Shown: piece after piece, positions 1 through 7,634 of the stretch | How the letters are laid out: every line of letters begins with the position of its first letter | How positions within the stretch are numbered: the first letter of the stretch is position 1 | NCBI GenBank assembly: GCA_958350755.1 | Contig: CATWID010000052.1 | Coordinates: forward strand, 1 to 13,067 | Length of the DNA: 13,067 nt | Source: an uncultured Collinsella sp. | GTDB taxonomy: Bacteria; Actinomycetota; Coriobacteriia; Coriobacteriales; Coriobacteriaceae | Direction: 5' to 3' | Position numbers and translations under genes: made by a program | Notes under the pieces: model-generated | Seen by the model: only the letters and a program-made list of their open reading frames with translations | Database searches by the model: none | Told to the model about the DNA's origin: nothing

Positions 1-2
1 CT

Positions 3-38
3 GCGGGAATGGCCTATTTGCTCAATGTGTTCGGCTGA
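3..38 (+). CDS. C-terminal tail of a probable PTS IIC permease (partial)
   Basis: Only the last eleven codons are in the window. They read AGMAYLLNVFG and stop at TGA (36-38). The peptide is hydrophobic, as expected at the end of a membrane permease, and the gene lies 71 bases ahead of a PTS IIB gene. In galactitol-type PTS operons IIB and IIC are neighbours, so a IIC sugar-translocating subunit is the natural guess. The other two forward frames are also open over this stretch (stopping near 85 and 79) but encode polar peptides. The assignment rests on frame hydrophobicity and context only, because the fragment is too short to identify by itself. Confidence 0.45.
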   Translation, partial: AGMAYLLNVFG

Positions 39-109
39 GATCGGAAATCAACCCCATCGCTCGCTGCGGTACACTTACCTAAAGTAAACCATGAAGGGAG
101 ACATTACCT

Positions 110-397
110 ATGAAGAAGATCGTTTTGGCTTGCGGTGCTGGCGCTGCTACTTCCACGCTCGTTGCTCAGAAGGTCGCCACCATGCTCGACGCCAACGGTT
201 ATGCCGGCAAGTATGAGATCGTGCAGTGCGCCATCTCCGAGGCCAAGGACGCTTGCGACGAGGGCGCCGACCTGCTGATCGCCACCACCGTTGCCCCCGA
301 GGGCCTCACCTGCCCGTACGTGAGCGGCGTGCCCTTCATGACCGGCATGAACCGCGTCGCTGCCGAGAAGGCCGTTCTTGACGTCATGGCTCAGTAG
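110..397 (+). CDS. PTS sugar transporter subunit IIB, galactitol-type
   Basis: This is a 95-residue cytoplasmic phosphocarrier. IIB subunits take phosphate from IIA on a cysteine and pass it to the sugar entering through IIC. The N-terminus shows the expected first beta-strand and P-loop (IVLACGAGAATSTLV), with the phospho-accepting cysteine at residue 8. The length matches the family (about 90-100). The start is supported by AAGGGAG at 94-100, nine bases before the ATG. It sits just after a probable IIC tail and 11 bases before a VOC gene, so it belongs to one transcript ending at the hairpin near 807-843. The closest family by sequence feel is the galactitol group (GatB-like), but many members have unknown or other substrates, so the sugar is not assigned. 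No IIA is visible here; it is presumably upstream or elsewhere. Confidence 0.9.
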   Translation: MKKIVLACGAGAATSTLVAQKVATMLDANGYAGKYEIVQCAISEAKDACDEGADLLIATTVAPEGLTCPYVSGVPFMTGMNRVAAEKAVLDVMAQ

Positions 398-408
398 GCG
401 CTGCCTGC

Positions 409-783
409 ATGAGTGAGCAGAACGCCAATCCGGTAGAGCTCTTTGGTATGCGCGTTGCCCATGTGGGCATTAACGCCGCCGACCCGGCAGACGCCTTGGA
501 GATCGCGGAGCTGTTCTCGACGATGATGGGCCTGCCTGTTATCGAGACCCCGGTTTCGTACTTTAACGATTCGCTGGTCGAGGTTATGAAGCAGAACGGT
601 CGTGGCACCAAGGGCCACATTGGCTTTGCCGTCAACGACATCGATGCGGCCGAGAAGTGGTTTGCCGAGCGCGGGCTCGAGGTCAACGAGGAGTCGCGCG
701 CGCTGCTGCCCGACGGTAGCACCAAGCTCGTGTACTTTAAGCGCGAGTTCGCCGGCTTCGCCGTGCACCTGTGCCGCGAGTAG
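409..783 (+). CDS. VOC-superfamily protein resembling the C-terminal domain of KDPG aldolases
   Basis: This 124-residue protein has a single vicinal-oxygen-chelate (glyoxalase/bleomycin-resistance) fold: AHVGIN at 17-22, GHIGFAV at 69-75 and the closing strand FAVHLC at 117-122. H18, H70 and H120 are candidate metal or ligand residues. From memory of the family, the pattern (HVGINAA near the start, GLEVNEES near the middle, a final GGFAVHL-type strand) resembles the VOC domain fused behind the aldolase in some Firmicute 2-keto-3-deoxy-6-phosphogluconate / 4-hydroxy-2-oxoglutarate aldolases. Here it stands alone. It starts 11 bases after the PTS IIB stop, with only a weak Shine-Dalgarno, which suggests translational coupling. 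A role in catabolism of the sugar imported by that PTS is inferred. Substrate and reaction are unknown. Confidence 0.78.
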   Translation: MSEQNANPVELFGMRVAHVGINAADPADALEIAELFSTMMGLPVIETPVSYFNDSLVEVMKQNGRGTKGHIGFAVNDIDAAEKWFAERGLEVNEESRALLPDGSTKLVYFKREFAGFAVHLCRE

Positions 784-806
784 CGCACGAGCTGCTATGG
801 CTAACG

Positions 807-843
807 AAAAATGGGGTAAGGCGCGTGGCTTTGCCCCATTTTT
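807..843 (+). terminator. Rho-independent terminator of the PTS/VOC operon
   Basis: The left arm AAAAATGGGG (807-816) pairs with CCCCATTTTT (834-843). It extends inward through T-G wobble and A-T pairs, and the right arm ends in a run of five T. It lies 24 bases after the VOC stop codon. The A-rich left flank could also let it act on leftward transcripts. Confidence 0.82.
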
Positions 844-875
844 AATGCCGAGAGGGTGACTGACGGGCTGCCGTA

Positions 876-1063
876 AATCGAAGGTGAATGCTTTTCCGCG
901 AAGTGAACGAGTGAAATCGAGCCCCTGAAGCATCGACACTTTTACGTCGCTCTTTCCTGCGGTTTTGTCAGGTATTTCCTGCGGTTTTGGCGCCAAAAAG
1001 TGCGGATGCTTCGGGGGTCCAAAATAGGTCGCTCACTTCGCGGAAAAGCATTCACCTTCGATT
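876..1063. repeat. 188-bp near-palindromic element with an internal direct repeat
   Basis: The outer arms 876-910 and 1029-1063 are reverse complements over 35 bases with one mismatch (A907 against C1032). A second stem pairs 922-934 with 1005-1017 (one T-G wobble) and continues as CACTTTT (937-943) with AAAAGTG (996-1002), after a 2x2 internal loop. The central loop carries a 15-base perfect direct repeat, TTTCCTGCGGTTTTG, at 953-967 and 975-989. No open frame explains it. It fills the gap between the PTS operon terminator and the end of the histidine kinase gene, so it sits between convergent genes. Candidates are a MITE- or REP-like mobile repeat, or a structured RNA or terminator for the leftward kinase operon, which shows no classical terminator of its own. 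Confidence 0.85.
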
Positions 1064-1077
1064 CGTGAGAGACGCCC

Positions 1078-2356
1078 CTACCGTGGCAGCCGAATCGTAA
1101 AGCGGCTGCCGACGCCCTCGACTGAGGTCACGCCAATGACACCGCCGTGGCTGTCGACGATCCACTTGGCGATAGCGAGCCCCAGGCCCGAGCCCTGTGC
1201 GCCGGCATCGCGTGCGTTGTCGGCACGGTAGAACCGCTCGAAAGCGTGAGCTGCGGATTCCTGGTTCATGCCGATGCCCTCGTCCTCAACGCTTATGTCA
1301 ATCGCGCCCGTGCCCGCATCGGGTGTTATGGCAAACGTGGCGGTCGTGCCTGCGTCCGAATACTTGGCGGCGTTTTGCACGATCACGCGCAGCGCCTGCT
1401 TCACGAGTGCCACGTCAACCGATGCGTTGCAGCGCGGGTCGCCGGTAAGTGCGGCATCATACGCCAGCCGATATGTGTGCCCGGCATCGATCATCTGTGA
1501 TTCTTCGCAAACCTCGCCGACCAGTGCAGCCAGGTTGGTATTCGCGCGCCGCAGCACGGTGCGACCGGCATCGCCGCGCGCTAAAAACAGCAACTGCTCC
1601 ACGAGCTCCTGCATATGCTCGCTTTCGGCTTTGAGCGAGGCGATGGACTCTGCCAGCACGTCCGGGTCGTCTTTGCCCCAGCGGTCGAGCATGTTCACGT
1701 AGCCCTGAATCACCGCGATGGGCGTGCGCAGCTCGTGACTCGCATCGTTGACAAAGCGCATCTGCTGCAGCTTGGCCTCTTGCATCTGGCGCAGCAGGCG
1801 GTTGAGCGCGACCTCGATACTCGCCAGATCGGCGTCGCCGGTGGTGACGCTCGGCGAGTCGACGCTTGCGCGCTCGATGGCCTGCTCGAGCGTTTCCATC
1901 TTGCCGCCGGCGAGCTGCATGCGCCCGAGCTCGTCAACGCGCAGGGCCAGGTCGTTGAGCGGTGCCATGGTGCGGCGCACGCGGCGGGCGCCGCCGAGCA
2001 TGTTGAGCACGCTGATGACTTGCCAACCTACAACGACAAGGTAGAGGGGCCACAGTGCGACGAGGTCCTGCGCGAGGGGGAAGGTCTTGGTGGTACGCGC
2101 AAACTCGACGGTATAGGTGAGCGTTGTCAGGTCCCAGCCGCGCGCGGGCGTCAGTGACATGCCGTGAACGCTAGCGCTGGGGATCCATCCCGCGGTAAAC
2201 GCGCCATCGGGCAGCGTCTGGTTGTAGCCATAGACGAGGATCGCCGCCGCAACAAGCAGCAGTAACAGATCCAGCCAGACGTAGCTCACCAAGCGGCGCC
2301 ACATATAGCTCCAGTTGATGGCGCGGGCGATGGAGGTGACGCGCTTAGCCTCGTCG

Positions 2357-2373
<17 letters not shown>
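1078..2373 (-). CDS. Sensor histidine kinase of a two-component system
   Basis: This 431-residue membrane kinase autophosphorylates on histidine and phosphorylates the regulator encoded just upstream. TM1 is about residues 29-50. A short extracytoplasmic loop (about 51-103) is followed by TM2 at about 104-126 and a HAMP linker. The HisKA H-box is NDASHELRTP with H213. The ATPase domain shows the N-box around QNAAKYS (N334), the G1 box DEGIGM (364-369), the F-box FERFYR (378-383) and the G2 box GSGLGLAIA (394-402). All catalytic elements are intact. The chosen start (MSAARNDE) overlaps the regulator's 3' end by 17 bases, a usual coupled arrangement. A longer in-frame opening exists upstream, but it only reads the regulator gene in the wrong frame. 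The small sensor loop does not reveal the signal. Confidence 0.93.
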
Positions 2374-3127
<754 letters not shown>

Positions 3128-3145
3128 ACGTGCCCCCGTCTGCGA

Positions 3146-3688
3146 TTACTTGTCGTCGTTGAGATTTTGCTTGATGTCGTCCGCGGCATTGGCAGCGCTG
3201 TCCATCAGGGTGTTGATGCTGCCGGGCACGTCGCCGTCGCTATCGATGCGGTAGCGCATGCCAAAGAACAGGCCAATGAGCATCAGCCAAATCGTGGCGC
3301 CCCAGGCAAACAGCGCGACGATGGGGATCAGGATGGGGATGTTGAGGATGATCGCATCGCGGCGCGTGGCGATAAACTTGGTGTCCAGGCTCAGGCGGAA
3401 GAGCTTTTTGAGGTACTCCCACACGCTGTCCATCTTCTTGGAGAAGTCGGTCTTTTCGCTCGACTTTTCGTAGGCGGCCTGCGCGGCGACCATCTCGGCC
3501 GAGGGCTCATCGACTGGCGCGGACTCGGTGGCGGCGTACGCCGACGTGGTCTGGGTCTTGCCCTGCGACTCGAGCCAAATGATGGCATCCAAAACGTTGC
3601 CGTTGGCAGCGTCGAGCGCCGCCTTGGCATCGGTGTAGCTCACGCTGCACTTGGTGCGGATGGTTTCAACTTTTTCGAGGTCGTCCAT
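3146..3688 (-). CDS. UBA-like / DUF4342 membrane protein
   Basis: This is a 180-residue protein. The N-terminal 45 residues form a compact three-helix UBA/EF-Ts-like domain (VETIRTKCSVSYTDAKAAL, then NGNVLDAIIWLE). A polar linker (about 45-85) follows. The C-terminal part matches the DUF4342 pattern: an amphipathic stretch near 87-110 and hydrophobic segments at about 113-143 that probably enter the membrane. The tail is acidic. Its biochemical function is unknown. It is the first gene of the operon with the response regulator and kinase, so a link to envelope or stress signalling is inferred from context only. The start is supported by AAAGGA six bases upstream, and a candidate promoter lies about 120 bases upstream. 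Confidence 0.85.
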   Translation of the reverse strand: MDDLEKVETIRTKCSVSYTDAKAALDAANGNVLDAIIWLESQGKTQTTSAYAATESAPVDEPSAEMVAAQAAYEKSSEKTDFSKKMDSVWEYLKKLFRLSLDTKFIATRRDAIILNIPILIPIVALFAWGATIWLMLIGLFFGMRYRIDSDGDVPGSINTLMDSAANAADDIKQNLNDDK

Positions 3689-3806
3689 GGCCTGTCCTTT
3701 CGTTCGATGGGCGCGACGCCGGGCAATTTGCTCGGGCGCGAGCGTTGCGTTCGGCGGCCTGCGTTGCGCGGCGCCGCCCCGCTCTTGGTCGAACTCTATA
3801 GTGCAG

Positions 3807-3834
3807 GTTATAGATTAAGCGATTCTTGAGCCAA
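3807..3834 (-). promoter_or_regulatory. Candidate sigma70-type promoter of the DUF4342-regulator-kinase operon
   Basis: Read on the minus strand, a TTGGCT -35 (3829-3834) is separated by 16 bases from a TATAAC -10 (3807-3812). This would give a leader of roughly 110 bases before the DUF4342 start. The match is good but unproven. Confidence 0.45.
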
Positions 3835-4279
3835 GATTAATGTTGGATGAGTTTTTGGGTGGCAGTGGGAAAAGTATTAGACCTCGATAGCGGGAGATGG
3901 GGTGCCGGTATCAAGCCGGCGTCAGAAATGGGATAAGCAAGGCGAACGGATCATATGGATTAAAATCGCGTTGCAAAAGTATGAGTTTCACACACGGCAG
4001 CCATGGAAGGACCTTAATATTACTTAGGCATGCGGCATTTGACGCCAGTCCTAATTGAAAGGCCAAGGGTAAATGGCTCCATGGGCAAGTGATTCTGTTT
4101 GCTAATGACCGAAAGCACCAATCCGTCATGTTGATTAAGGTTTCTGTTTGCTTGCATGGTTCGCTAGCTGCTAAAAGGTTGACCGATTGACTGTTTATGG
4201 CATCGTTAGTCGTCGGTGTTTTATAACATTAATTTAAAATAGCTGCAGTGGCTGAATGAATATAGAGAAAGGACTATCA
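3835..4279. other. AT-richer intergenic stretch, no gene seen
   Basis: About 445 bases lie between the divergent DUF4342 operon promoter and the nuclease gene. Composition is clearly less GC-rich than the flanks. A 72-codon minus-strand frame (3911-4129) has no ribosome site and resembles nothing I know. A small GCCGG/CCGGC hairpin lies near 3905-3921. The last 60 bases (TATAAC, TAAAAT near 4222-4240) are AT-rich and may hold the promoter of the nuclease gene, but no convincing -35 box is seen. Confidence 0.6.
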
Positions 4280-4801
4280 ATGGAGTGCAACTGGATTTAC
4301 TTCCCATTAAACGGTCGTCCGCCGCAGCCGTTAATGGACGTTGTAAAAGCTGTAAATAAAAATATTGAGCAGATTCGTTCTGATAAAAACAGCGAGCACA
4401 GCGATAGCGTGCTCCGAATTTTGGCGTTCGATTTGGAGCAATTTGGTTTCAATGTTGAGGTGGGGAAAAAGAAAAACGAGAAACTATCGATGCCAGTGTT
4501 GTATGGGGAGAAAGGCTTAATTGATAAAGCTTTTGAGGTCGATGCCGTCCATAGGGACACTAACACGATAGTGGAGATTGAGGCCGGGCGCGCTGTCGCG
4601 AACAACCAGTTTCTGAAGGATTTTTTTGAAGCGTGCATGATACAGGATGCAGCATATCTTTGTGTAGTCGTTCGTAATGTGTACAAGAGTGGTGACAACT
4701 CAAGCAGAGACTACGAAAAGGTCGTAACTTTTTTCAAAACATTGTATGCAAGCGGGCGCATGCCTGTTCCGTTAAAAGGCATTATGGTTATTGGGTACTA
4801 A
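4280..4801 (+). CDS. Orphan PD-(D/E)XK-like nuclease, uncharacterised
   Basis: This is a 173-residue soluble protein. The start at 4280 is preferred over an in-frame ATG at 4256 because AGAAAGGA lies six bases before it, while the upstream ATG has no ribosome site. A helix with E39/H40 (SEHSDSVLRILAFDL) is followed by a core reading AFEVDAVHRDTNTIVEIEAG: D88, a turn, then E99-x-E101. This is the layout of PD-(D/E)XK nuclease folds with Glu in place of the last Lys. The following helix (NNQFLKDFFEAC) and the strand YLCVVVRNVY also fit the fold. I recall similar solitary uncharacterised proteins ending in LPLKGI(L/M)(I/V)IGY in many bacteria. No methyltransferase or partner subunit is adjacent. 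Its codons are AT-richer than the neighbours, which suggests horizontal acquisition. Nuclease activity and any defence role are inferred. Confidence 0.6.
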   Translation: MECNWIYFPLNGRPPQPLMDVVKAVNKNIEQIRSDKNSEHSDSVLRILAFDLEQFGFNVEVGKKKNEKLSMPVLYGEKGLIDKAFEVDAVHRDTNTIVEIEAGRAVANNQFLKDFFEACMIQDAAYLCVVVRNVYKSGDNSSRDYEKVVTFFKTLYASGRMPVPLKGIMVIGY

Positions 4802-4954
4802 CTGCAGTGGTTCTTTCAGTTTTGGAATAGTTCCGCGTGTAACTATTTGTGTGTCGGGCACATGGTGACTTGGGCAGCGGCTCGGACTCAGCGGATGCGA
4901 ACAGCATGTATGCGGCAAGGTTTTCAAATTGTTTTAGAGGAAAACCTCTGCTGC

Positions 4955-5266
4955 TCAGTCAGCATTCGGCACCCTTCCCAACGCACGTATGATTAGCTTT
5001 TGAGATCGCTTCTGCTCTCTAATGGCGGCCGCAAGAGCCCTTCGACGTTCGATTTTGGCTTGCAGCTCATCAACCTTTGTAGCGGGTACATAGTCACTTT
5101 TGACCTTGTCGCCGACTCGATAGTTGAGATAGCAGTATTCGTGGCCCTTTATGTTTCGCATGCGGATGCTGCCCTTTGGAAGGAGACTGATTTCCTGCTC
5201 CATGAGGCCCAAGAGGCGGCTCGAGCGTGCATATTCCTCTTCTAGGACATCTTCTAAGACGGACAT
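4955..5266 (-). CDS. Small charged helical protein, uncharacterised
   Basis: This is a 103-residue protein. The start at 5266 is fixed by a strong AAAGGAGG ribosome site at 5271-5278; a longer frame to 5335 has no such site and runs through the operator. Residues 1-28 form an acidic helix. Residues 29-60 look like a beta hairpin (LLPKGSIRMR, then YCYLNYRVGDKVKSDYV), and 65-97 form a basic, probably coiled helix (KIERRRALAAAIREQKRSQK). From memory, small proteins with an LPKGSI ... YRxGxKVKSxYV core recur in Firmicute and Actinobacterial accessory regions, but I know no assigned function. It is convergent to the nuclease-like gene 153 bases away. The inverted repeat around its promoter suggests tight control. 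Confidence 0.7.
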   Translation of the reverse strand: MSVLEDVLEEEYARSSRLLGLMEQEISLLPKGSIRMRNIKGHEYCYLNYRVGDKVKSDYVPATKVDELQAKIERRRALAAAIREQKRSQKLIIRALGRVPNAD

Positions 5267-5285
5267 GGAGCCTCCTTTCCGAGTA

Positions 5286-5327
5286 GTTACCCTACATTCT
5301 ATCAAATCCATTAACTTGTAGGGTAAC
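5286..5327 (-). promoter_or_regulatory. Operator-like inverted repeat bracketing a -10 box
   Basis: GTTACCCTACA (5286-5296) and TGTAGGGTAAC (5317-5327) are perfect 11-base inverted copies separated by 20 bases, so half-sites are 31 bases apart, about three helical turns. On the minus strand a TAGAAT -10 box lies between them and the distal arm supplies a TTACCC-like -35 (19-base spacing). The proximal arm overlaps the expected transcript start, just ahead of the AAAGGAGG site of the 103-residue gene. This is the geometry of a repressor operator. The alternative is a leader hairpin. Confidence 0.6.
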
Positions 5328-5425
5328 TCAAGCATGTCCGCACGACATGTGACACTTACCCTGCCGCCCTGCTCTGCCGCGGCGGCATGTACCCAAACAA
5401 CGGTCCTCTAAGGAGTTCGATATCG

Positions 5426-5665
5426 ATGAGTGATAACACCAAGCATCTCGCAAAGAAGTGCGTCAAGAACGCGGGGCCGTGCCTCGTGCTGTGCCTTGCC
5501 GGCGCAACGGTCGCGCTGCTGGCTGTTCTGGGGCCGTTTGATGTGCTCCGAAGTGCCAGTTCTCTGCATGTTTGCATGGCTCTTGCCGGCGCCATGATGA
5601 CCGGCGGCGTGCTCGATCTGATCTTTTGGGTGTTTGACCCGTTTGGATGGAAGAGCGAGGGGTAG
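5426..5665 (+). CDS. Small two-helix membrane protein, unknown function
   Basis: This is a 79-residue protein starting MSDNTKHL. AAGGAG lies ten bases upstream; an in-frame ATG at 5387 has no ribosome site and is not chosen. Two hydrophobic segments are visible: about residues 17-39 (CLVLCLAGATVALLAVLG) and 48-70 (ending LDLIFWVFDPFGW). The N-terminus is basic, which predicts both ends in the cytoplasm. There is no recognised domain. It precedes the metallophosphoesterase by 85 bases on the same strand and could be cotranscribed with it, since no terminator is seen between them. Confidence 0.68.
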   Translation: MSDNTKHLAKKCVKNAGPCLVLCLAGATVALLAVLGPFDVLRSASSLHVCMALAGAMMTGGVLDLIFWVFDPFGWKSEG

Positions 5666-5750
5666 GTCCCAAAGGATGGAAGGGCTGGAACGGTTGACTT
5701 AGTGATCGTGCAGAATGTGGGCTAGCGACTTACAGGGAAGCGGTGATCCG

Positions 5751-6476
5751 ATGACGGTCTATGTGACGGGCGACGTCCATGGCGGCGCTGACATGCAAAA
5801 GCTGCGCGATTGGGATCTTGGGGAAAGCCTGACGAGCGACGACTATCTCATCATTGCCGGCGACTTTGGCTTTCCGTGGGATTTCTCTGCCGAGGAGTGC
5901 GCCGACATCGCTTGGCTGGAGTCGCGCCCCTATACCGTGCTGTTCGTCGACGGCAACCACGAACGTTTCGACCACTGGGCGGAGCGACCCATGGAGTTGT
6001 GGCACGGCGGACTGACACAGCGCCTGTCGGACACCTCGCCCATACGGCGCCTGACGCGCGGCGAGGTTTTTGAACTCGACGGCTCAACGGTCTTTACCAT
6101 GGGCGGCGCCACGAGCGTGGACAAGGAATACCGCATTCCGTATTCCAGCTGGTGGCCGCAGGAGTTGCCGGACGAGCGCAACTTTGAGGAGGCACGGACG
6201 AAGCTCGACAGCGTGGGCTGGAAGGTCGACTACGTGGTCACCCACACCTGCTCTACGCGCATGCTTTCGCCCACGCTCTATCCGGCGCCCGGCTGGAATT
6301 GCCCCGCCGTCGATCGACTTACGGCATTTTTTGACGAGTTGGAAGACCGCTTGGACTACAAGCGCTGGTACTACGGGCATTTTCATCGGGATGCCAACCC
6401 GACCGAGCGCCATACCGTGCTCTACGACTGCATCGTTCGCCTGGGCGACGAACTCCAGCCTTGGGATGTTGCGTAG
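5751..6476 (+). CDS. Calcineurin-like metallophosphoesterase
   Basis: This is a 241-residue cytoplasmic phosphoesterase with the full dinuclear-metal signature: GDVHG (D8, H10), GDFG (D38), GNHE (N69, H70), a histidine in VVTHT (H165) and GHFH (H210, H212). Family members hydrolyse phosphomonoesters or diesters of protein, nucleotide or phospholipid type, and the substrate here is not evident. The start at 5751 (MTVYVTGDVHGG) is chosen because the first strand begins immediately and GGGAAG lies ten bases upstream. An ATG at 5715 would add twelve residues with no ribosome site. It ends 17 bases from the stop of gluQRS, a convergent pair with no clear terminator between them. Confidence 0.9.
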   Translation: MTVYVTGDVHGGADMQKLRDWDLGESLTSDDYLIIAGDFGFPWDFSAEECADIAWLESRPYTVLFVDGNHERFDHWAERPMELWHGGLTQRLSDTSPIRRLTRGEVFELDGSTVFTMGGATSVDKEYRIPYSSWWPQELPDERNFEEARTKLDSVGWKVDYVVTHTCSTRMLSPTLYPAPGWNCPAVDRLTAFFDELEDRLDYKRWYYGHFHRDANPTERHTVLYDCIVRLGDELQPWDVA

Positions 6477-6493
6477 GGGTGGGGCGTATTTGG

Positions 6494-7498
6494 CTACTCG
6501 GCCGTTACAGTGATGTTCTCTCGGTGCGCGCGGATAACATCCCAGCTAAAGTGCTCGACCAGCCGCTCGGCAGAGCGCGGCGTGGTGTCCGGCGCGATGC
6601 CCGTTTGCCCGGCGAGCCAGCCCAGCAGCGCTTCGGGCGTGCCAAAGCGGGCGCGGAGTTCGCCCAGGTCCAGATCGCGATCTCGTTTGGAAAGGCGGCG
6701 GCCGTCCGGTGCCATGAGCAGCGGAATATGTGCGTAGTGCGGCGTGGGCAGTCCCAACAGGTGCTGCAGATAGATCTGGCGCGGCGTGGACCCCAGCAGG
6801 TCGCATCCGCGCACGACCTCGGTGACGCCCATGGCGGCGTCGTCGACCACCACGGCTAGCTGATAGGCAAACACGCCGTCGCTGCGGCGGACCAAAAAGT
6901 CGCCGCACTCGGTGGCGAGCGCCTCGCATTGGGCCCCGTACGTGCGGTCCACAAATTCGATCACGTCGTCTGCGAGGTCGTCGACGGTGGGCACGCACAG
7001 ACGTGTGGCCGGGGCGCGCAGGGCGCTGCGGCGGGCCACCTCCTCGGCCGAAAGACTTCGGCAGACACCACGGTAGATGGGCGTGCCGTCGCTCGCGTGC
7101 GGTGCACTCGCGGCGTGGAGCTCGGCGCGTGTGCAAAAGCAGGGATAGGTGAGGCCGGCGTCTTTCAGCCGGCGCAAGGCGCTCTCGTACAGGTCCAGGC
7201 GGTCGTGCTGGTAGTAGGGGCCTTCGTCCCACTCCAGCCCTAGCCAGGCCAGGTCGTCAATCAATTGGGCGGCAAATTCCGGGCGCTTGCAGCGATCGTC
7301 CAGGTCCTCAATGCGTAACACGATGCTGCCGTCCTGGCTGCGGGCCGAAAGCCATGCGCACAGGCAGCTGAACACGTTGCCCAAGTGCATACGGCCCGAG
7401 GGCGACGGGGCGAAGCGCCCCACGACGGGCGCGGGAGCGGCCGGCGTCGTTGGCGCGTCGGCGGCGGGTGTTGCTATGTTGCGTGCGTTGATGTCCAT
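6494..7498 (-). CDS. gluQRS: Glutamyl-Q tRNA(Asp) synthetase
   Basis: This is a 334-residue GlxRS paralogue. It activates glutamate without tRNA and attaches it to the queuosine at the wobble position of tRNA(Asp), and it lacks an anticodon-binding domain. Visible motifs are the class I HIGH region (RFAPSPSGRMHLGN, 28-41), the zinc site C120-x-C122 with Y142 and C146, the RGCDLL substrate segment near 230-235 and a KMSKS-type loop RRLSKRDR (267-274). The length slightly exceeds the usual 290-310 because of an Ala/Pro-rich N-terminal extension (about 10-25). The start at 7498 has no Shine-Dalgarno and a TATACT box lies seven bases upstream, suggesting a leaderless transcript. An in-frame ATG at 7612 would add 38 low-complexity residues and is not favoured. 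Confidence 0.93.
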   Translation of the reverse strand: MDINARNIATPAADAPTTPAAPAPVVGRFAPSPSGRMHLGNVFSCLCAWLSARSQDGSIVLRIEDLDDRCKRPEFAAQLIDDLAWLGLEWDEGPYYQHDRLDLYESALRRLKDAGLTYPCFCTRAELHAASAPHASDGTPIYRGVCRSLSAEEVARRSALRAPATRLCVPTVDDLADDVIEFVDRTYGAQCEALATECGDFLVRRSDGVFAYQLAVVVDDAAMGVTEVVRGCDLLGSTPRQIYLQHLLGLPTPHYAHIPLLMAPDGRRLSKRDRDLDLGELRARFGTPEALLGWLAGQTGIAPDTTPRSAERLVEHFSWDVIRAHRENITVTAE

Positions 7499-7505
7499 GC
7501 GGACG

Positions 7506-7511
7506 AGTATA
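7506..7511 (-). promoter_or_regulatory. -10 box placed for leaderless gluQRS transcription
   Basis: On the minus strand TATACT ends seven bases before the A of the gluQRS ATG (7498), so initiation at the normal distance would start the mRNA at or next to the start codon. No clear -35 box is seen in the very GC-rich upstream DNA. Confidence 0.5.
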
Positions 7512-7634
7512 GCGCGGGGCGCGGTGGGGGAGACGCTGCCGTGGCCTGCAAGTTGCTGAGGCCGCGCGTTGCGCGTGCCGGACCACCGGCTCGGCACCTT
7601 AATCGTCGTCAATCAATTTAGCCCTCAAACGACA

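Noticed and set aside
953..989. Two direct repeats as a possible CRISPR fragment
   Set aside because: There are only two 15-base copies with a seven-base gap, lying inside the loop of a palindrome. Repeat and spacer sizes do not fit.
391..996. Minus-strand open frame of 201 codons
   Set aside because: It is antisense to the VOC gene and runs into the palindromic element. It has no family resemblance.
3911..4129. 72-codon minus-strand frame in the AT-rich gap
   Set aside because: No ribosome site, no recognisable motif and a random-looking composition.
4935..4952. AGAGG/CCTCT hairpin as a terminator between the convergent accessory genes
   Set aside because: The stem is only five pairs with no T-run on either side.
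5264..5335. Longer start for the 103-residue protein at 5335
   Set aside because: It lacks a ribosome site and would translate through the operator and promoter, whereas 5266 has AAAGGAGG at ideal distance.
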